From Amaranthus tricolor (taxonomy: Eukaryota > Streptophyta > Magnoliopsida > Caryophyllales > Amaranthaceae), in NCBI RefSeq assembly GCF_026212465.1, contig NC_080059.1, forward strand, positions 18,325,324 through 18,389,323: 64,000 nt of DNA. Direction: 5' to 3'. The position numbers were made by a program, and so were the translations under genes. The notes beneath the pieces are model-generated. The model had not been told where the DNA came from. It did no database searches and saw only the letters and a program-made list of their open reading frames with translations. The first letter of the stretch is position 1, and each line of letters opens with the position of its first letter. Below are positions 35,101 to 46,430 of this stretch, in pieces.

Positions 35101-35720
35101 GCATCAATGGGCTTTTTCCACCCGGCCCGGCCCGGCCCGGTGTTTGATCATGTCTAATCTAAACAATTCAAGGTTAGCCCGGATACAAGATTTCTACTTA
35201 TATCGGGAGCATAATACACATCCCTAAGGGTGAGTACATTTTTCGATGTAAATACTAGTTCTACTTGTTCTTTGCCTAAGACCTTGATGGAAGAGTTGTT
35301 TCACATATAGAGAGCTTCTCCATCTACAACCTTGTGAAGGTCTTGAACAACATTTGCTTGCATATATACATGCCTTTAGGCCCCCAAATCTATCCATCAT
35401 GAAACTTCATCCTACACAACATTCAAACTTGAACCAATTTGATTTAAATCCTAACTAAAGTTCAAATCTATTTGTGAGGTATAACCTTCACAGTAGGGTC
35501 ATTCCTAAACGACCAATTTCCTTTCTTTTCCTCAAAGGATACATCCTTCGTTATAGATGTAACAATCCATCTTTTGGTGTCCATTTTTCCACATATCCAA
35601 CATCCTTCCTTGTCGGGTTTGGTGGTCTTTGCGGATTTTTCATATTGGGAAAAATTTGCATGATTTTCATTTTGTTTTCCCCCTTGATGGGTTGGACTTT
35701 TCTCAGCCATATTGATGAAG
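32180..35720 (-). pseudogene. Antisense Ty1-copia pol remnant (NC, IN, RT, RNase H)
   Basis: Read from high to low coordinates. 35710-35468 has a gag nucleocapsid-like CWICGK remnant. About 34440-34060 has integrase zinc-binding and core pieces (KEKCHICMLNKITRTSFRSV). 33364-32867 is a 165-codon reverse transcriptase frame with SLYGLKQAPKQ, the catalytic LYIDDML, and the later ILKCFDMLESSPVSTLLDG. 32582-32352 is an RNase H piece (LEFIALASASKKAKWLRNL, IHCDSNSALV). The family C-terminus follows, to about 32200, with shifts. The RNase H region is frame-broken near 32640-32580. 5' gag and the leading LTR are missing, and a hAT MITE interrupts the integrase region. It is clearly dead. Confidence 0.85.
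34531..35156. mobile_element. hAT-type MITE with GGCCCG-rich ends, 626 bp
   Basis: The left terminus TAGACCTGATCATGGGC and the reverse-complemented right terminus TAGACATGATCAAACACC give a short inverted repeat. An 8-bp duplication ATCTAAAC flanks it exactly (34523-34530, 35157-35164), diagnostic of hAT. Subterminal regions are packed with GGCCCGGCCC on both sides, in inverted arrangement, including a duplicated 'cgcatcaatgggctttttcc' unit near 35068 and 35100. The AT-rich centre has no coding capacity. It is inserted in the antisense copia remnant. Confidence 0.92.
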
Positions 35721-36319
35721 AGATATTAAAAATTGTAACTGTATTTAATTAAGCTTTGTTTTACAATTGAACACATATTTTTAAAATCCTTTATTAGTAA
35801 ATAAAATTAAATAGCACGGCTGGCTCTACCCTTGCCTCACCATCCACAGGTTAAGGGTAAGAATCATGTTGCAATTAGTTATCTACTTTTTTATACAAAA
35901 AATGTAGTGCCCATTATAAAAATTCAATAAAAATGGCAACAAGCTAGCGACCAACCCTAGCCATCGAAAACCAAAAAAAATTCATAAAATATATGTTTAA
36001 TATGACAATGAGCTCATGACCAACCCCAATCGTCCTCCTCGCCCAAAAAAAGTCAGCAAAAAGACGTTGGAAAAGAGGCGACGAGCTGGCAACCAACTAC
36101 AATCATCGCCCTTTAACCAAAAAATGGCGATGACATTGGCGACGCACATAATCCTTCTCCTCGACCAGATAACCTTATGGCAACTGATGGCGACAAACGT
36201 TGTGTCGTCGCCCCTCTCTGTTCATCGGTTGATCTTCGCTCTATCATCACCATTGGTGACGAACGAACAAGTGGCCATCGCAATTTGTACGTCGCCAACT
36301 TTGCATTTTTTTATTCAGC

Positions 36320-36324
<5 letters not shown>
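35721..36324. other. Intergenic, low-complexity with CGTCGCC-type motifs
   Basis: Overlapping open frames on both strands between 36016 and 36300 include repeated 'gtcgtcgcc/ggcgac' phrases. They run directly into the TA microsatellite and show no domain, so I regard them as repeat-derived. Confidence 0.35.

Positions 36325-36413
<89 letters not shown>
36325..36413. repeat. (TA)n microsatellite, about 89 bp
   Basis: Uninterrupted AT/TA dinucleotides. It is a likely length-variable locus, and the open frames extending through it are artefacts. Confidence 0.97.
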
Positions 36414-36416
<3 letters not shown>

Positions 36417-36419
36417 AGC

Positions 36420-38040
36420 GTCTTATTAGAGTTATAACATATCATAAAGCTTCAACTATAAACTTAAGTTTTTGGTTAAGTACATTCCTTCATACCTCTC
36501 ACACAAGAATGTGTGTAATATATGAGATCAAATATCCTTTTTACATATAAGAAATATGTCAAATGAGACCTTAAATAATACAAGGATGGCTGTCTACCTA
36601 TTATCCTGTACAAATACAATCAAATCCCCCATAAATGAGCCAATAATCATATAACTATTAACATTTATTCACAATGTCAATAAATTTTCAAGTGCATTAT
36701 AATTACACATGAGGTTATCTAATTTGAGCTTTGAATCTAAACATCTCATAATATGGAATAGAGAAACAATACCATGTGATGTGTACATAATAAATACAAA
36801 ACATTTCATCTTCGTAATAGGTTTCTTTCACATTTTGTTTGTTGTTTAGAGGAGCAAGATTTTATTTTATTTTATTTATTGAATCTTATTATCTCTGAAA
36901 TTTAAACAATATGTCTTTTATCAAAAATTCAATTTTTTAATACTAGTAAAATAGTTTATTTGTCTTTTAACAATTTTTTTTTGAAATCAAACAAAAATTG
37001 AATTTTTACTTACATAGAAGTTTTGTAAATTGGACAAAATAACTTATACTCCCTCATATTCACCTTAATAGTTCCATTTTATTTTTGACGTTGTACATTA
37101 CTCTTAATCTATAAGTTATAACATAGTAAAATGAGATCTTATTTGACTCGTTTCGATGCAAAGATCATTGATATCAACGTTTAACAATATTTTAATAATC
37201 TGCAATTAGAAATATTAATGATAGGATTATTATATTAATAAATATGTCCAATCAAATAGAAATATTATGGTAAGTATAAGGGAGCATGAAAGTTTCCCAC
37301 AAAGAGTTAAAAAGAAACATAAGCATATGCAAACAAGTAAGAAACAAAGCTATCCCACCCCCAAGGCCCCAACTTTAATCAAATCTTAAAGCAGCAATTT
37401 GTTTGGTTTTTATTTGTTTTTATTTGCGGCTTTTCTGCTGGAAAATCCATGTGGGGTTGTGGTGTTACATGACAAAAAGGTCAATACCCACAACGTGGAA
37501 ATAATTGAATGAGATCATATTTGCAAATTAAACATAATTATTCTTTGTTTAATGAATTTGTTATCCATAATTACATATATTTTAGAACTATTCATATTGA
37601 AATTGATGATGAATCCTAATCCAAAATATTCTCATGACCTTACTCTAATTGAATTGAGATTATTAGTTCAAGTCATAAAAAGTACAAATTATTTTTAATT
37701 TGGAACCTAATCAACACTAAAATATAATTCTAGATATATTGTAAGAAAAAATGTCTATGTCTGTAACTGTAACAAATCCTTTATTCAAAAGAACACAAAT
37801 TCTTATAAATGACGATTTTATCGTGAAACGCTTTATATTTGGTTAAATAGTTTAATAATTAAGGTCGTCTCACTAAAAGATATATTTCATAAGAGTAGCA
37901 ATAATCAAACTTACAAATATTCTATATTAAAAAATTAAAATGTTTTATATTTTTATTTGAATAATATATCTTTTTGTTCTATCTGTTAAGTGTTCTATAT
38001 TGAATCCATGTGAGGTAGTTGCAAAAGGCTAGCTAAACCT
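36420..38040. other. Upstream region of the expansin gene, no gene seen
   Basis: AT-rich, no coding frame recognised. It presumably contains the native promoter of the downstream expansin gene. Confidence 0.45.
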
Positions 38041-38162
38041 CAAATATAAAAGGGAGCAATACACCAACAAATACTTCAGCAAAAACAAAAATCATCCTTG
38101 AATCCAAACCTCTTCATTATCTTCTCAATTCCTTCTTCCTCTGCCTTTTTGAAGTGAAAAAA
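38040..38162 (+). promoter_or_regulatory. Core promoter and 5' UTR of the expansin gene
   Basis: TATA-type AATATAAAAGGG at about 38042-38053 lies about 115 bp before the ATG, with a CA-rich leader (aatacaccaacaaatacttc). This is a standard plant arrangement and predicts transcription start around 38075-38085. Confidence 0.6.
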
Positions 38163-39850
38163 ATGAACAAAATAGGCTTAGCTTTAGCTACTTCTATCAT
38201 AGGATTATGCTTTCTTATTATGAATGTTGATGCCTTTAGGGCTTCTGGATGGCAAAAGGCTCATGCAACTTTCTATGGTGGTAGTGATGCTTCTGGAACT
38301 ATGGGTATGTTCTTCTTTTCTCTTTCTCAATTTTCAGAAAGAAAAAACAAAGTGATGTCAATTTAAGTAAATCGCGCATACTTACTGGTTTTTGATCCCT
38401 GGTTACATATGTCAACTGATCACAGTGACATCACGCTAGATCCGCCACTGGTTGATCATAACTAACTTCTTTTTATGCATTAGGTTAAAATTGTGTATAT
38501 TCTATCTTTGTAAAATGTCGTATTAAAGCAACATAGGGCTGAATCTTGAGTGTGTGATGCAGGTGGAGCTTGTGGGTATGGGAACCTATACTCGGCTGGG
38601 TATGGGACAAACACTGCAGCTCTAAGTACTGCATTGTTCAACAATGGTGCATCATGTGGGCAGTGTTATAAGATCATGTGTGATTACAAGACTGATCCCA
38701 AATGGTGCATTAAGGGTAGTTCAGTTACTATTACTGCAACCAATTTCTGCCCACCAAACTATGCATTACCAAACAATGCTGGAGGTTGGTGTAATCCTCC
38801 TCTTCAACACTTTGACATGGCTCAACCTGCTTGGCAGAAGATTGGGATTTACAGAGGTGGAATTATTCCTGTCTTGTTCCAAAGGTTAGAATTTTTCATT
38901 TTAATTTTCAAATACTTTGGACTGGAGGCGTTCAAAACTAACCCGATGATCCAATATTTACTCGACTTTTTAATCAAACCTGACTTCACATTGAATTTCA
39001 AATTACATAAAAATCAATTTGGACGTAAGACCCAATTCTGAACTAATTAACCTGATGACTCGAATGAACACCTCTACTTGGAACATCTCATCATATATTC
39101 ATATATGCTTCTTGTGTATTTAGATGATATTTGCAATGAAGAATGCGATTGTGTATGATTATACACATATCATTCAAATCTCACCTAAACTAAAACCACA
39201 TAGCACAAGGGAATATGATATTGTAACATTTTACCATTAAGGATGACAAAAATGACATAATAAAAATAATTATTGCAATTAAATGTGTTAAAAAATTATC
39301 TTTTTAGCGATATTTGAGTTGAGGGTGTCCTTTCAATCGTAACATTTTCATAATAGTATATTGGTCAGCGTTTTTTCCCAAACCCTGCCTTGGATGGGAG
39401 ATGATGATGATGATGAGAAAATAAACTTCTTGTTATGATAAGAATAAGATTGTGCGGATTAGGTTGTATAGATTGACACAAAAACAGAGAATTGGGTTTC
39501 TACACATCATTTTTCTGATCAAAAAGTGAAAATGTGACAGGGTTCCTTGCATGAAGAAGGGAGGAGTGAGATTCAGCATCAATGGAAGAGATTACTTTGA
39601 GCTTGTACTAATCAGCAATGTAGGAGGAGCAGGATCTATCAAATCAGTACAGATTAAGGGCTCTAAAACTAACTGGATGGCCATGTCTAGAAACTGGGGT
39701 GCTAATTGGCAGTCATTAGCTTACCTTAATAGACAATCACTTTCCTTCAGAGTCACCTTAACTGATGGACAAACCCAAGTTTTCAACAATGTTATTCCTT
39801 CTAATTGGCAATTTGGTCAGGCATTTTCGAGTCGAGTTCAGTTCAAGTAA
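38163..39850 (+). CDS. EXPA: Alpha-expansin, three exons, 257 residues
   Basis: Cell-wall loosening protein secreted to the apoplast. Exons 38163-38304, 38563-38884 and 39541-39850 join in phase across GT-AG introns of 258 and 656 bp. Residues 1-24 form a signal peptide ([19 protein letters not shown]). Then the alpha-expansin start [20 protein letters not shown], the GH45-like six-Cys domain with NFCPPN, GGWCNPP and the HFD motif at about residues 130-132, and the C-terminal CBM63 domain with [20 protein letters not shown] and [10 protein letters not shown]. Length is typical. The [15 protein letters not shown] insertion resembles the EXPA11/13-type subgroup, but I am not sure of the ortholog. 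Start chosen at the ATG giving the signal peptide. Intron 2 carries a small LINE tail. No defects seen. Confidence 0.95.
39365..39420 (+). repeat. RTE LINE 3'-tail fragment in expansin intron 2
   Basis: 'ttcccaaaccctgccttgga' followed by a (GAT)n run (39400-39416) matches the tail of the RTE LINE at 22390-22465 ('ccctgccttgggtgggactc' plus GAT/AAT repeats). It is a short 3' stub, as left by abortive LINE insertion or by decay. Confidence 0.55.
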
Positions 39851-40379
39851 AATCACAATGCAAGGCTTTATGCAGTAACAGTTTGTGGGTTTTGAACTTT
39901 TGATCGAGTATATAATATATCGTCAGACCTCAATTAAGCCGAGGAAACTTTCATAGGCAGAGGCATGCTCATTGCTTTTTATTTCTCTGAAGCAGCCCGC
40001 CAAATTCTCATTGGAACGATGGATGATTAACAATGGAGGATTACTCATGAACTTAAGTATACTGCTAATGCTTATTTCATACATAAAAAGGGATTTAATT
40101 AAATCCTATAATATTATATAGTCTTGCACACACTTAAATTGGTAAGAAAGTTTTTTTATTGTTGTTTTCAACATTTATACATAGATTTTGTAATTTTCTT
40201 TTGGTTTGTTTTGTGTGATCAACAAGAGTGAAGTGTTTTGTACTGCAATGTTATATAAGAGAAAGAAATAAATTTACTATAGTTTTGGATATAAATTTGG
40301 TCTTGTTCATTCCGTCAGATCAGTTTGTGTTGCTTTCTTGTCCGTTTAATGATGAATTTACTAAGATTAAGCATATGAA

Positions 40380-41060
40380 TTGTATTGCAAGACTTGGGAT
40401 GGACATGGGTCTTGGACCCTAAGGATCTAGATGCAACCCGATCCTAATTTTAGGGGTCTGTGTCCATCTATTTTTAGACCCTATGGGTCGGGGTCGTATC
40501 CGGGTCCATGACCTTAGGGTCCGGGTTCGAAATCCAGATCTACATGTTTGAGACCCAGATCCGACACATGAACCCATTTTAAGTTTTTTTAAAAAAAATT
40601 TAATTATTTAATTTGAAATTTTGTTATATTTTTGAACGTCACGTGATTTTGAACATTGTTGATTCATATAATTTAAAATGTGGTCATCGTATTTATACTT
40701 TAAAAATTAAAAACTTGATAAATATTTTGTTATAAGAACTTGAATGTTGGAAAACTTAATATATTTATTCGCTCGATTTGTATAAAGTATTAGAAGATCC
40801 TCGTAAGTCGAAAATGTTTAAATGATTTTATGCGAATGGTCGAAATTGTACTTCATAATATATTTTAAAAAAATTTCGAGAAAAAAAAAAGATATTCTAG
40901 ACCCAAATCAAGACTCTAAACCTGCCAGACCCTAAAAATCTGGGTCCGGGTCCATATTTTCAGACCCTACGGATTTAGATTCAGATCTAAATCTAATAAA
41001 AAAGATTAGGGTCTGAATCTGAGTCTACCTGGACACGACCCAAATTCGGTCCATACCCAT
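40380..41060. repeat. GGGTC/GACCC-rich hAT-like MITE
   Basis: Left side TTGGGATGGACATGGGTCTT and right side reverse complement ATGATGGGTATGGACCGAAT are loosely inverted. Inner sequence repeats 'gggtccgggttcg'/'gaccctaaaaatc' phrases in inverted arrangement. An exact target duplication was not found. It resembles the repeats at 10085 and 31391. Confidence 0.45.
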
Positions 41061-41445
41061 CATAATTGTACACGACTAAAGTCAAAATGCTAGACCAACA
41101 ATATGATATATACTTATACAATAAGTTAATTTCTTGTACATAGTATCCTTCATGAGATATCTTTATACCTTTAGTATTTTAAAAAACAATATTTTGTTTA
41201 TACTAAGAAAATAAAAAATACTGCATATCTTTTAATATGCATTGACCCTATCAACTATTAAACAAAAATATTCTATCTTAATTCTTAAAAGATCTTTTAT
41301 CACCACCTTCAAAGATAAACAAAAGAATACATTAGCTTGATTAATTCTTATGTGGAAATAAACCACAAAATGCAAAAATCATGTCAATTTTAATTTGTTG
41401 GGAGTACCAACCAAGAAAATGGCTTACATTTAATATATGAGTGAC

Positions 41446-41447
<2 letters not shown>

Positions 41448-41489
<42 letters not shown>
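41448..41489. repeat. (TA)n microsatellite, about 42 bp
   Basis: Uninterrupted AT dinucleotides between unique flanks. Confidence 0.95.
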
Positions 41490-41492
<3 letters not shown>

Positions 41493-42166
41493 ACAATTTG
41501 GAGTTATATTTATAGGTACACCCCAATGGTTTGAAATATGACATGTTTAGTTTTCTTTCATCATTGAGAGTCTTTTTCACAATATTGTTAATTAAACGTC
41601 TAATTAAGATATAATTTGACGGTGAGACGGGTTATACAAGTAATCCAAATTATTTATATTAAACAAAAAAATTTAAAAACTACCTCTAAATAGTTTTTTC
41701 TTAACAAATTAAAATTTGGCCAACCCGTATTAAGTCGTCTTACGATGAAACGGTTGTAATAAAGAATTTGTCAAAACATTTTGGCAAGTGATATTCAAAA
41801 TGCATTGTCTTTCTACATATCCTATAGTGTGGCGGTTCTTGCATTCCACAATTTCATTTTGATGAGCTTTAAAGCCCAGTCCAGTTTAACCCATTTTTTT
41901 ATAAGGCCCATCCAACCTAGCCCATTTTTGTTGGAGCTTGGCCTGTTGAACACCTTATCTGGATGAAGAAAATTAAGGAGAGTGTATTCCACAACTATTA
42001 TTTATGTATTGAAATTTGAAAACCGTATTTCCTGCATGTTTTAAGGATCAACAGCAGAATTTTACTTACAGTTCTAACCGGTTCAAACATAATCTTAATG
42101 ATATGTGGATCATTTGCAGTTTCTTGAGATTAATTTTTTTGTAATAGCATTTTTCAAAAATTAATC
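41490..42166. other. Intergenic, mostly unrecognised
   Basis: Around 41615-41760 'gacggtgagacgggttatac' and 'gtcgtcttacgatgaaacgg' resemble the GTGAGACGG repeat family seen at 43000-43400. No gene. Confidence 0.4.
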
Positions 42167-42975
42167 GGAAATTTTACATAGTAGCATTCAACTTTCATGA
42201 AACGCTAGTGATAGTACTTCTGTAAGAATTTTCCACTTGGTAGCATCCAGTTTATGCACTATCTAGCAGTCATAATATTTTCCGTTAAATTTTTATCAAT
42301 TTTCATTTAATTCACCATTTTGTAAGGTTTTTCCACATGGCAGCATCCATTTTATGCTCTCAAATGTTTAATTAACCATTTTAACGTTCAATTCACCGTT
42401 TAAATATGTTAGTGCTCCAACAAAGGGTAAAAGAACGACTTCTAAGCCATCATCTTCAAAAACATCTTAAATGGAGTCTTGATTTTTTTATTTTTTTTAT
42501 ATATTAGTGCTTAAAATGCACATTTGAACTTTGATGATAGTAGTTAAGTACATATGTATCAGTGTTTGAAATGCATCTTTTGGACTTTATAATCCTTATT
42601 AAGTACATATGTATGTGTTTGGAATGCACATTTTGAACTTATAAAATGCACCTTTTGAATCATGTATTAGTGCTTACGCTTGTGAAGTTTATAATGCCAG
42701 CAATTAGAATGAAAACAAAATTTTTGCAACATTTGAGAGCATTGATGAATTGAACGTTAAAATGACGAATTAAACATTTGGGAGCATAAACTGGATGCTA
42801 CCATGTGGAAATATCATACAAAATGGTGAATTAAACGAAAATTGACAAGAATTTAACAGAAAATGCTATAGCAGTTAGATAAAGCATAAACTGAATGCTA
42901 CCATGTGGAAAATTCTTATAAAAGTGCTACCACTAACGTTTCATGAAAGTTGAATGCTACCATGTGAAATTTTCC
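42167..42975. mobile_element. Mutator-like MITE with arms of about 230 bp
   Basis: The left arm 42167-42405 and right arm 42745-42975 are inverted copies: GTAGCATTCAACTTTCATGA in both, then AATTTTCCAC(T/A)TGGTAGCAT and TTTAACGTTCAATTCA. The near-9-bp flanks AAAATTAAT and ATAATTAAT may be the target duplication. The centre contains a roughly 60-bp internal repeat ('aagtacatatgtat' twice). No coding sequence. Confidence 0.75.
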
Positions 42976-42989
42976 ATAATTAATTGAGA

Positions 42990-43400
42990 AACATTAATTC
43001 TTTATTGAGGCAGTCCCACCATTAGACATTCATAATTGGGTCAACCCAATGTTTTTTAAAAAAATTGTTACCCTGTACAATTCAGATTTCATTTATTTTT
43101 ATGTTTATTTTACTAATTGGCTGCTTGTATGGGCTCATTTCATAGTGAGACGGTCTCATACACGACTTGCTTATTTCTTATATATGAGACCGTCTCACCA
43201 TGGGACGGACTCATATAATCAGCTTATTTCTTTTATTGATCACTTTTAGATTGTAAGTGATCAATTTAAGGTTGTAAGTGATTGCTTAAGAATTGTACTT
43301 TGAGATTACAATTGATCATTTAAAAATTTTAAATGATTACTTAAAGATACGGTTATAATTGATCACTTATTCACGTTGATATTGCATGTGAAAATACATT
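42990..43400. repeat. Dispersed repeat with GTGAGACGGTCTCA dyads
   Basis: 'gtgagacggtctcata' at 43145 and its inverse 'tatgagaccgtctcac' at 43184 form a dyad. It is followed by repeated 'agtgatcaatttaaggttgt' type phrases to about 43370. The same phrases occur in RPN3 intron 2 (10380-10590). Confidence 0.55.
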
Positions 43401-43804
43401 AGGGTACTCCAATAAAAGTTGTCCCATTATAACATTGTTTCAGTTAACTAGTTGTCTTTATGGATACGTCAAAAAATTAAAATAACGTTTTAATAACATA
43501 TCTATAGGATTTCCAAAGTAAAAGACTAGGAAGAAAGTATTTCATGGTTCAAAATCAAAAGATAAAAAAAAACTATTGTTATATACTTTTGTAACTATAT
43601 CAAATTAATAACATTCCACAAGAAAGAATTGTATTGTTTTACAAAAATACATCAACTAACTAAACTCCTACACCTTCAAATTCCAAAGAATCATCCAGCC
43701 CAAAGATGGAATTTTCATCCCTTTTTCAATAGGATTTTTGCCACGTTTAATAAAGTATATACGATATGACTTTAATCATCATCTTAAACATTTTTGTTTT
43801 TCCT

Positions 43805-45430
43805 CTATGAGTTCAAAGGAGACAATATTTGTTGAATAACTAATCTTCTTGATCTATTTATAGTCAAAAAGCACAAGTAAATATGTTCTTCTAACTCTTG
43901 CAATTGTTCTTCAAACCCTTGTTCATGCATATGAATATCCCTTAAAGCTTCCCTCATCACTTCATGACACTTCTCATTCCTTACACACACGGCGGCAATC
44001 TCTCTCCTATGCTCCACCTCGTCGTGCAACCGTGTTACAAGCCTCTCCACCGTGTCGAAATCGTTGATGAAGATGTAAATCCCTCGAGCCGCTACATCTA
44101 GTTGCTCGCCTAGGTGTTTAAGCACGTTCATTTTAACGTCATCACAATTTATGTAATTTCTTAACTTTGTTACAATATCCTTAGAAAATGACAATAATGC
44201 CCCTTTTGGTCTTCCTTGTAACCCTACCATGCTATGATTTGATAGGCCTAATAATGTAATTGCGACCATGGTGTAACTAATCGTGAACCCATACTTGACT
44301 AGTTTCTTGTAAAATTGTGTGAATTTCTCCTTTTTCTTTAATTTTTTTCCTTTTGTAGTTAACTTACGCAATAGAAATGCATATTTCTCACGTATCCTAG
44401 GAAAATCTATTGAATCATTATTGGTGTTAGATAAAGGATTGGTTAGATTTGCATAGGAAGCTAAGTCTTGTAGTATTGCTCTTTCAATGCATTGTTGATT
44501 GTTGTTTCCTCCTTGAGATAATCTAATCACCCTTTGGATTCTCCGATGATTCAATCGAGTTTTTTGAATACTTATAAGGAGGGATTCACATGTATTGCAA
44601 GCTTCGAGGCTAGCATCAAAGTAGTCCATGAGTAGGGTTTGGAGCTTTGAGGACTTTATGATGTTGGTTAAGGATTCTTGCAATGGTTCAAGAAGAAGAT
44701 CAGAGTAAAAGGGAAGTGGGGACGAATATGAAGTTGAAGGCGAAGATGTGGATGATAAATAATTAAGGTTTGAAGAAGATGAAGAAGACGAAGAAGAAGA
44801 ATGATTGTGTTTTGAAGTTTGTTTTGGTGATTGTGGGACTAGAACTTGGACTTTGCTTAATATTTCCATGTAAGATTGTGTTCTAAAGACTTCCTTGTAC
44901 TCTTCATTCACATTTGGCTTCTCACATAAGCAATCTTCTTTCACATCTTTCCTTCTAGTAGCATAATTTCCTAATAGAAAAGAAATAACAAAGTTCATGA
45001 TATTATATATTATGTAAGAAAATTATGAAGAAAGTATAAATTAAAAAACCCTAGATTTCGTTTGATGCAAATTTTGAGATTCTCACTAATAATAATAGTT
45101 CTAGGGTTTAAATCATAAAAACAACAATTAAAGGGTGGGTTGAAATCACATTTTTTAACATCACATTTCTATAAATTATGAGAAAATTAAAGATATAAAA
45201 AAAGTATGCTCCTGATATTACAATATATATTTTATAGGAGAAAATATTTTGTTATATTCTTTAATAGATTTATTTAGAAATCAAAAAATTTAAATTTTCA
45301 CTAGAACATGAAAAATAACCATTACAAAAAGACAAAATGAACATATGAAGTTATTGTTATTACCTTTTGTTGATGAACTCATAGATTTGAGCTTAGGCAA
45401 CCAAACTTTCTTGCTCTTTGAGAAAATCAT
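43805..45430 (-). CDS. UPF0496 (DUF677) family protein, two exons, 410 residues
   Basis: Exon 1 is 45430-45364 and exon 2 is 44970-43805; the intron 45363-44971 has a GT donor and a TTTCTTTTCTATTAG acceptor, and phases match (1 + 2 nt making Gly). The in-frame ATG at 44998 lies in the intron, so the N-terminus is MIFSKSKKVWLPKLKSMSSS rather than MNFVISFLLG. The family signature follows: EEYKEVFRTQSYMEI, a poly-Ser run (about residues 80-89), LLEPLQESLTNIIKSSKLQT, YFDASLEACNTCESLL, a hydrophobic segment YTMVAITLLGL typical of these putative membrane-associated proteins, and a coiled-coil-like C-terminus (EEQLQELEEHIYLCFLTINR). Plant UPF0496 members (At3g19330/BPS1-like relatives) have no firmly established biochemical role. 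No lesion is visible. Confidence 0.88.
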
Positions 45431-45622
45431 GTCTTTGTTTATTTACAATAATCCAAATATGTTTGGTATCAATTAATGTATGAGGATGGATGAGATATCA
45501 ATCTTAATCAATAATGATCTTGAAAGAAGAAAGAGGCAAAAGGTGAGATTTAATTCTTTGATGCTTGTTAGTTACTTGCTAGTTAAGGATACAATAATGA
45601 ATTAAAAGTGGTGATCCAATTT

Positions 45623-45624
<2 letters not shown>

Positions 45625-45702
<78 letters not shown>
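45625..45702. repeat. (TA)n microsatellite, about 78 bp, upstream of the UPF0496 gene
   Basis: Uninterrupted TA repeats about 195 bp upstream of the UPF0496 start codon, probably within its promoter region. A T-tract with single interruptions follows further upstream at 45921-45950. Confidence 0.95.
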
Positions 45703-45706
<4 letters not shown>

Positions 45707-45709
45707 TGT

Positions 45710-46425
45710 TAGGTAGAGATAGAGAAAGAGAGGCTATTAAGGGGAAGAGAACAAGCAACTCGCTTGGCAGTTGTGTATAAATACTATACATAGCATTTAC
45801 CATCTTTTTTAAATTAAAAATTGAAAATATAATATAATTTGTTATGTCACTTCGATAACACGATAACATCTATCATAATTCATACGTGTATGTATGAATA
45901 TTATCTCCTATATTTTTGGTGTTTTTTTTTTTTTTTTATTTTTTTTTTTGTTTTTTATTTTAGATAAACTAAACAGATTTTTATAAGGCATCACTATAAA
46001 GAAAAAGATTGAAAGTAGTAAGTTGGTTGGATGAATAAAACTACAACAATATAATGATTTTATCCACACGTTAGAAAAATATTTATATATCATATTTATG
46101 ATCAATTTTCATTAAGTATAATAATAATATGTATCAAGTATATAATAATATTATTGTAAACTTCTATTATTTATTGAGTATACATTTGAGAATTCAGACA
46201 TAAATCAGATGACTTAATTATATATATAATTTTTTGTTGAAATTTATATTTTACTACTAACTTGATTATTATATTTTGAAGCGCTTTGCTGAAGAGGACA
46301 TGCAATTTTCATATGCAAATACTCATTGAAAATATTCTCTTTGAAACTTCGCTTTTTAATGATAATGTAGCTTATAGACTAGCCAGGTGGACAACTTATT
46401 GATATGAACGATGAGGTGTAATTAG
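45710..46425. other. Intergenic AT-rich, nothing recognised
   Basis: No gene or clear repeat apart from the poly-T tract. Confidence 0.4.
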
Positions 46426-46430
46426 ATGGC

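Noticed and set aside
36016..36437. Plus-strand protein-coding frames ending in alternating Ile-Tyr
   Set aside because: The C-terminal parts are translations of a TA microsatellite and the rest has no recognisable domain; overlapping frames exist on both strands.
40380..41060. Exact hAT element boundaries with an 8-bp duplication
   Set aside because: Candidate flanks (tgcaagac versus ttgtacac and variants) do not match well enough, so it is only listed as a repeat.
44998..44998. ATG at 44998 as the start of the UPF0496 protein
   Set aside because: It sits in the polypyrimidine/acceptor part of an intron, and the upstream exon 45430-45364 joins in phase.
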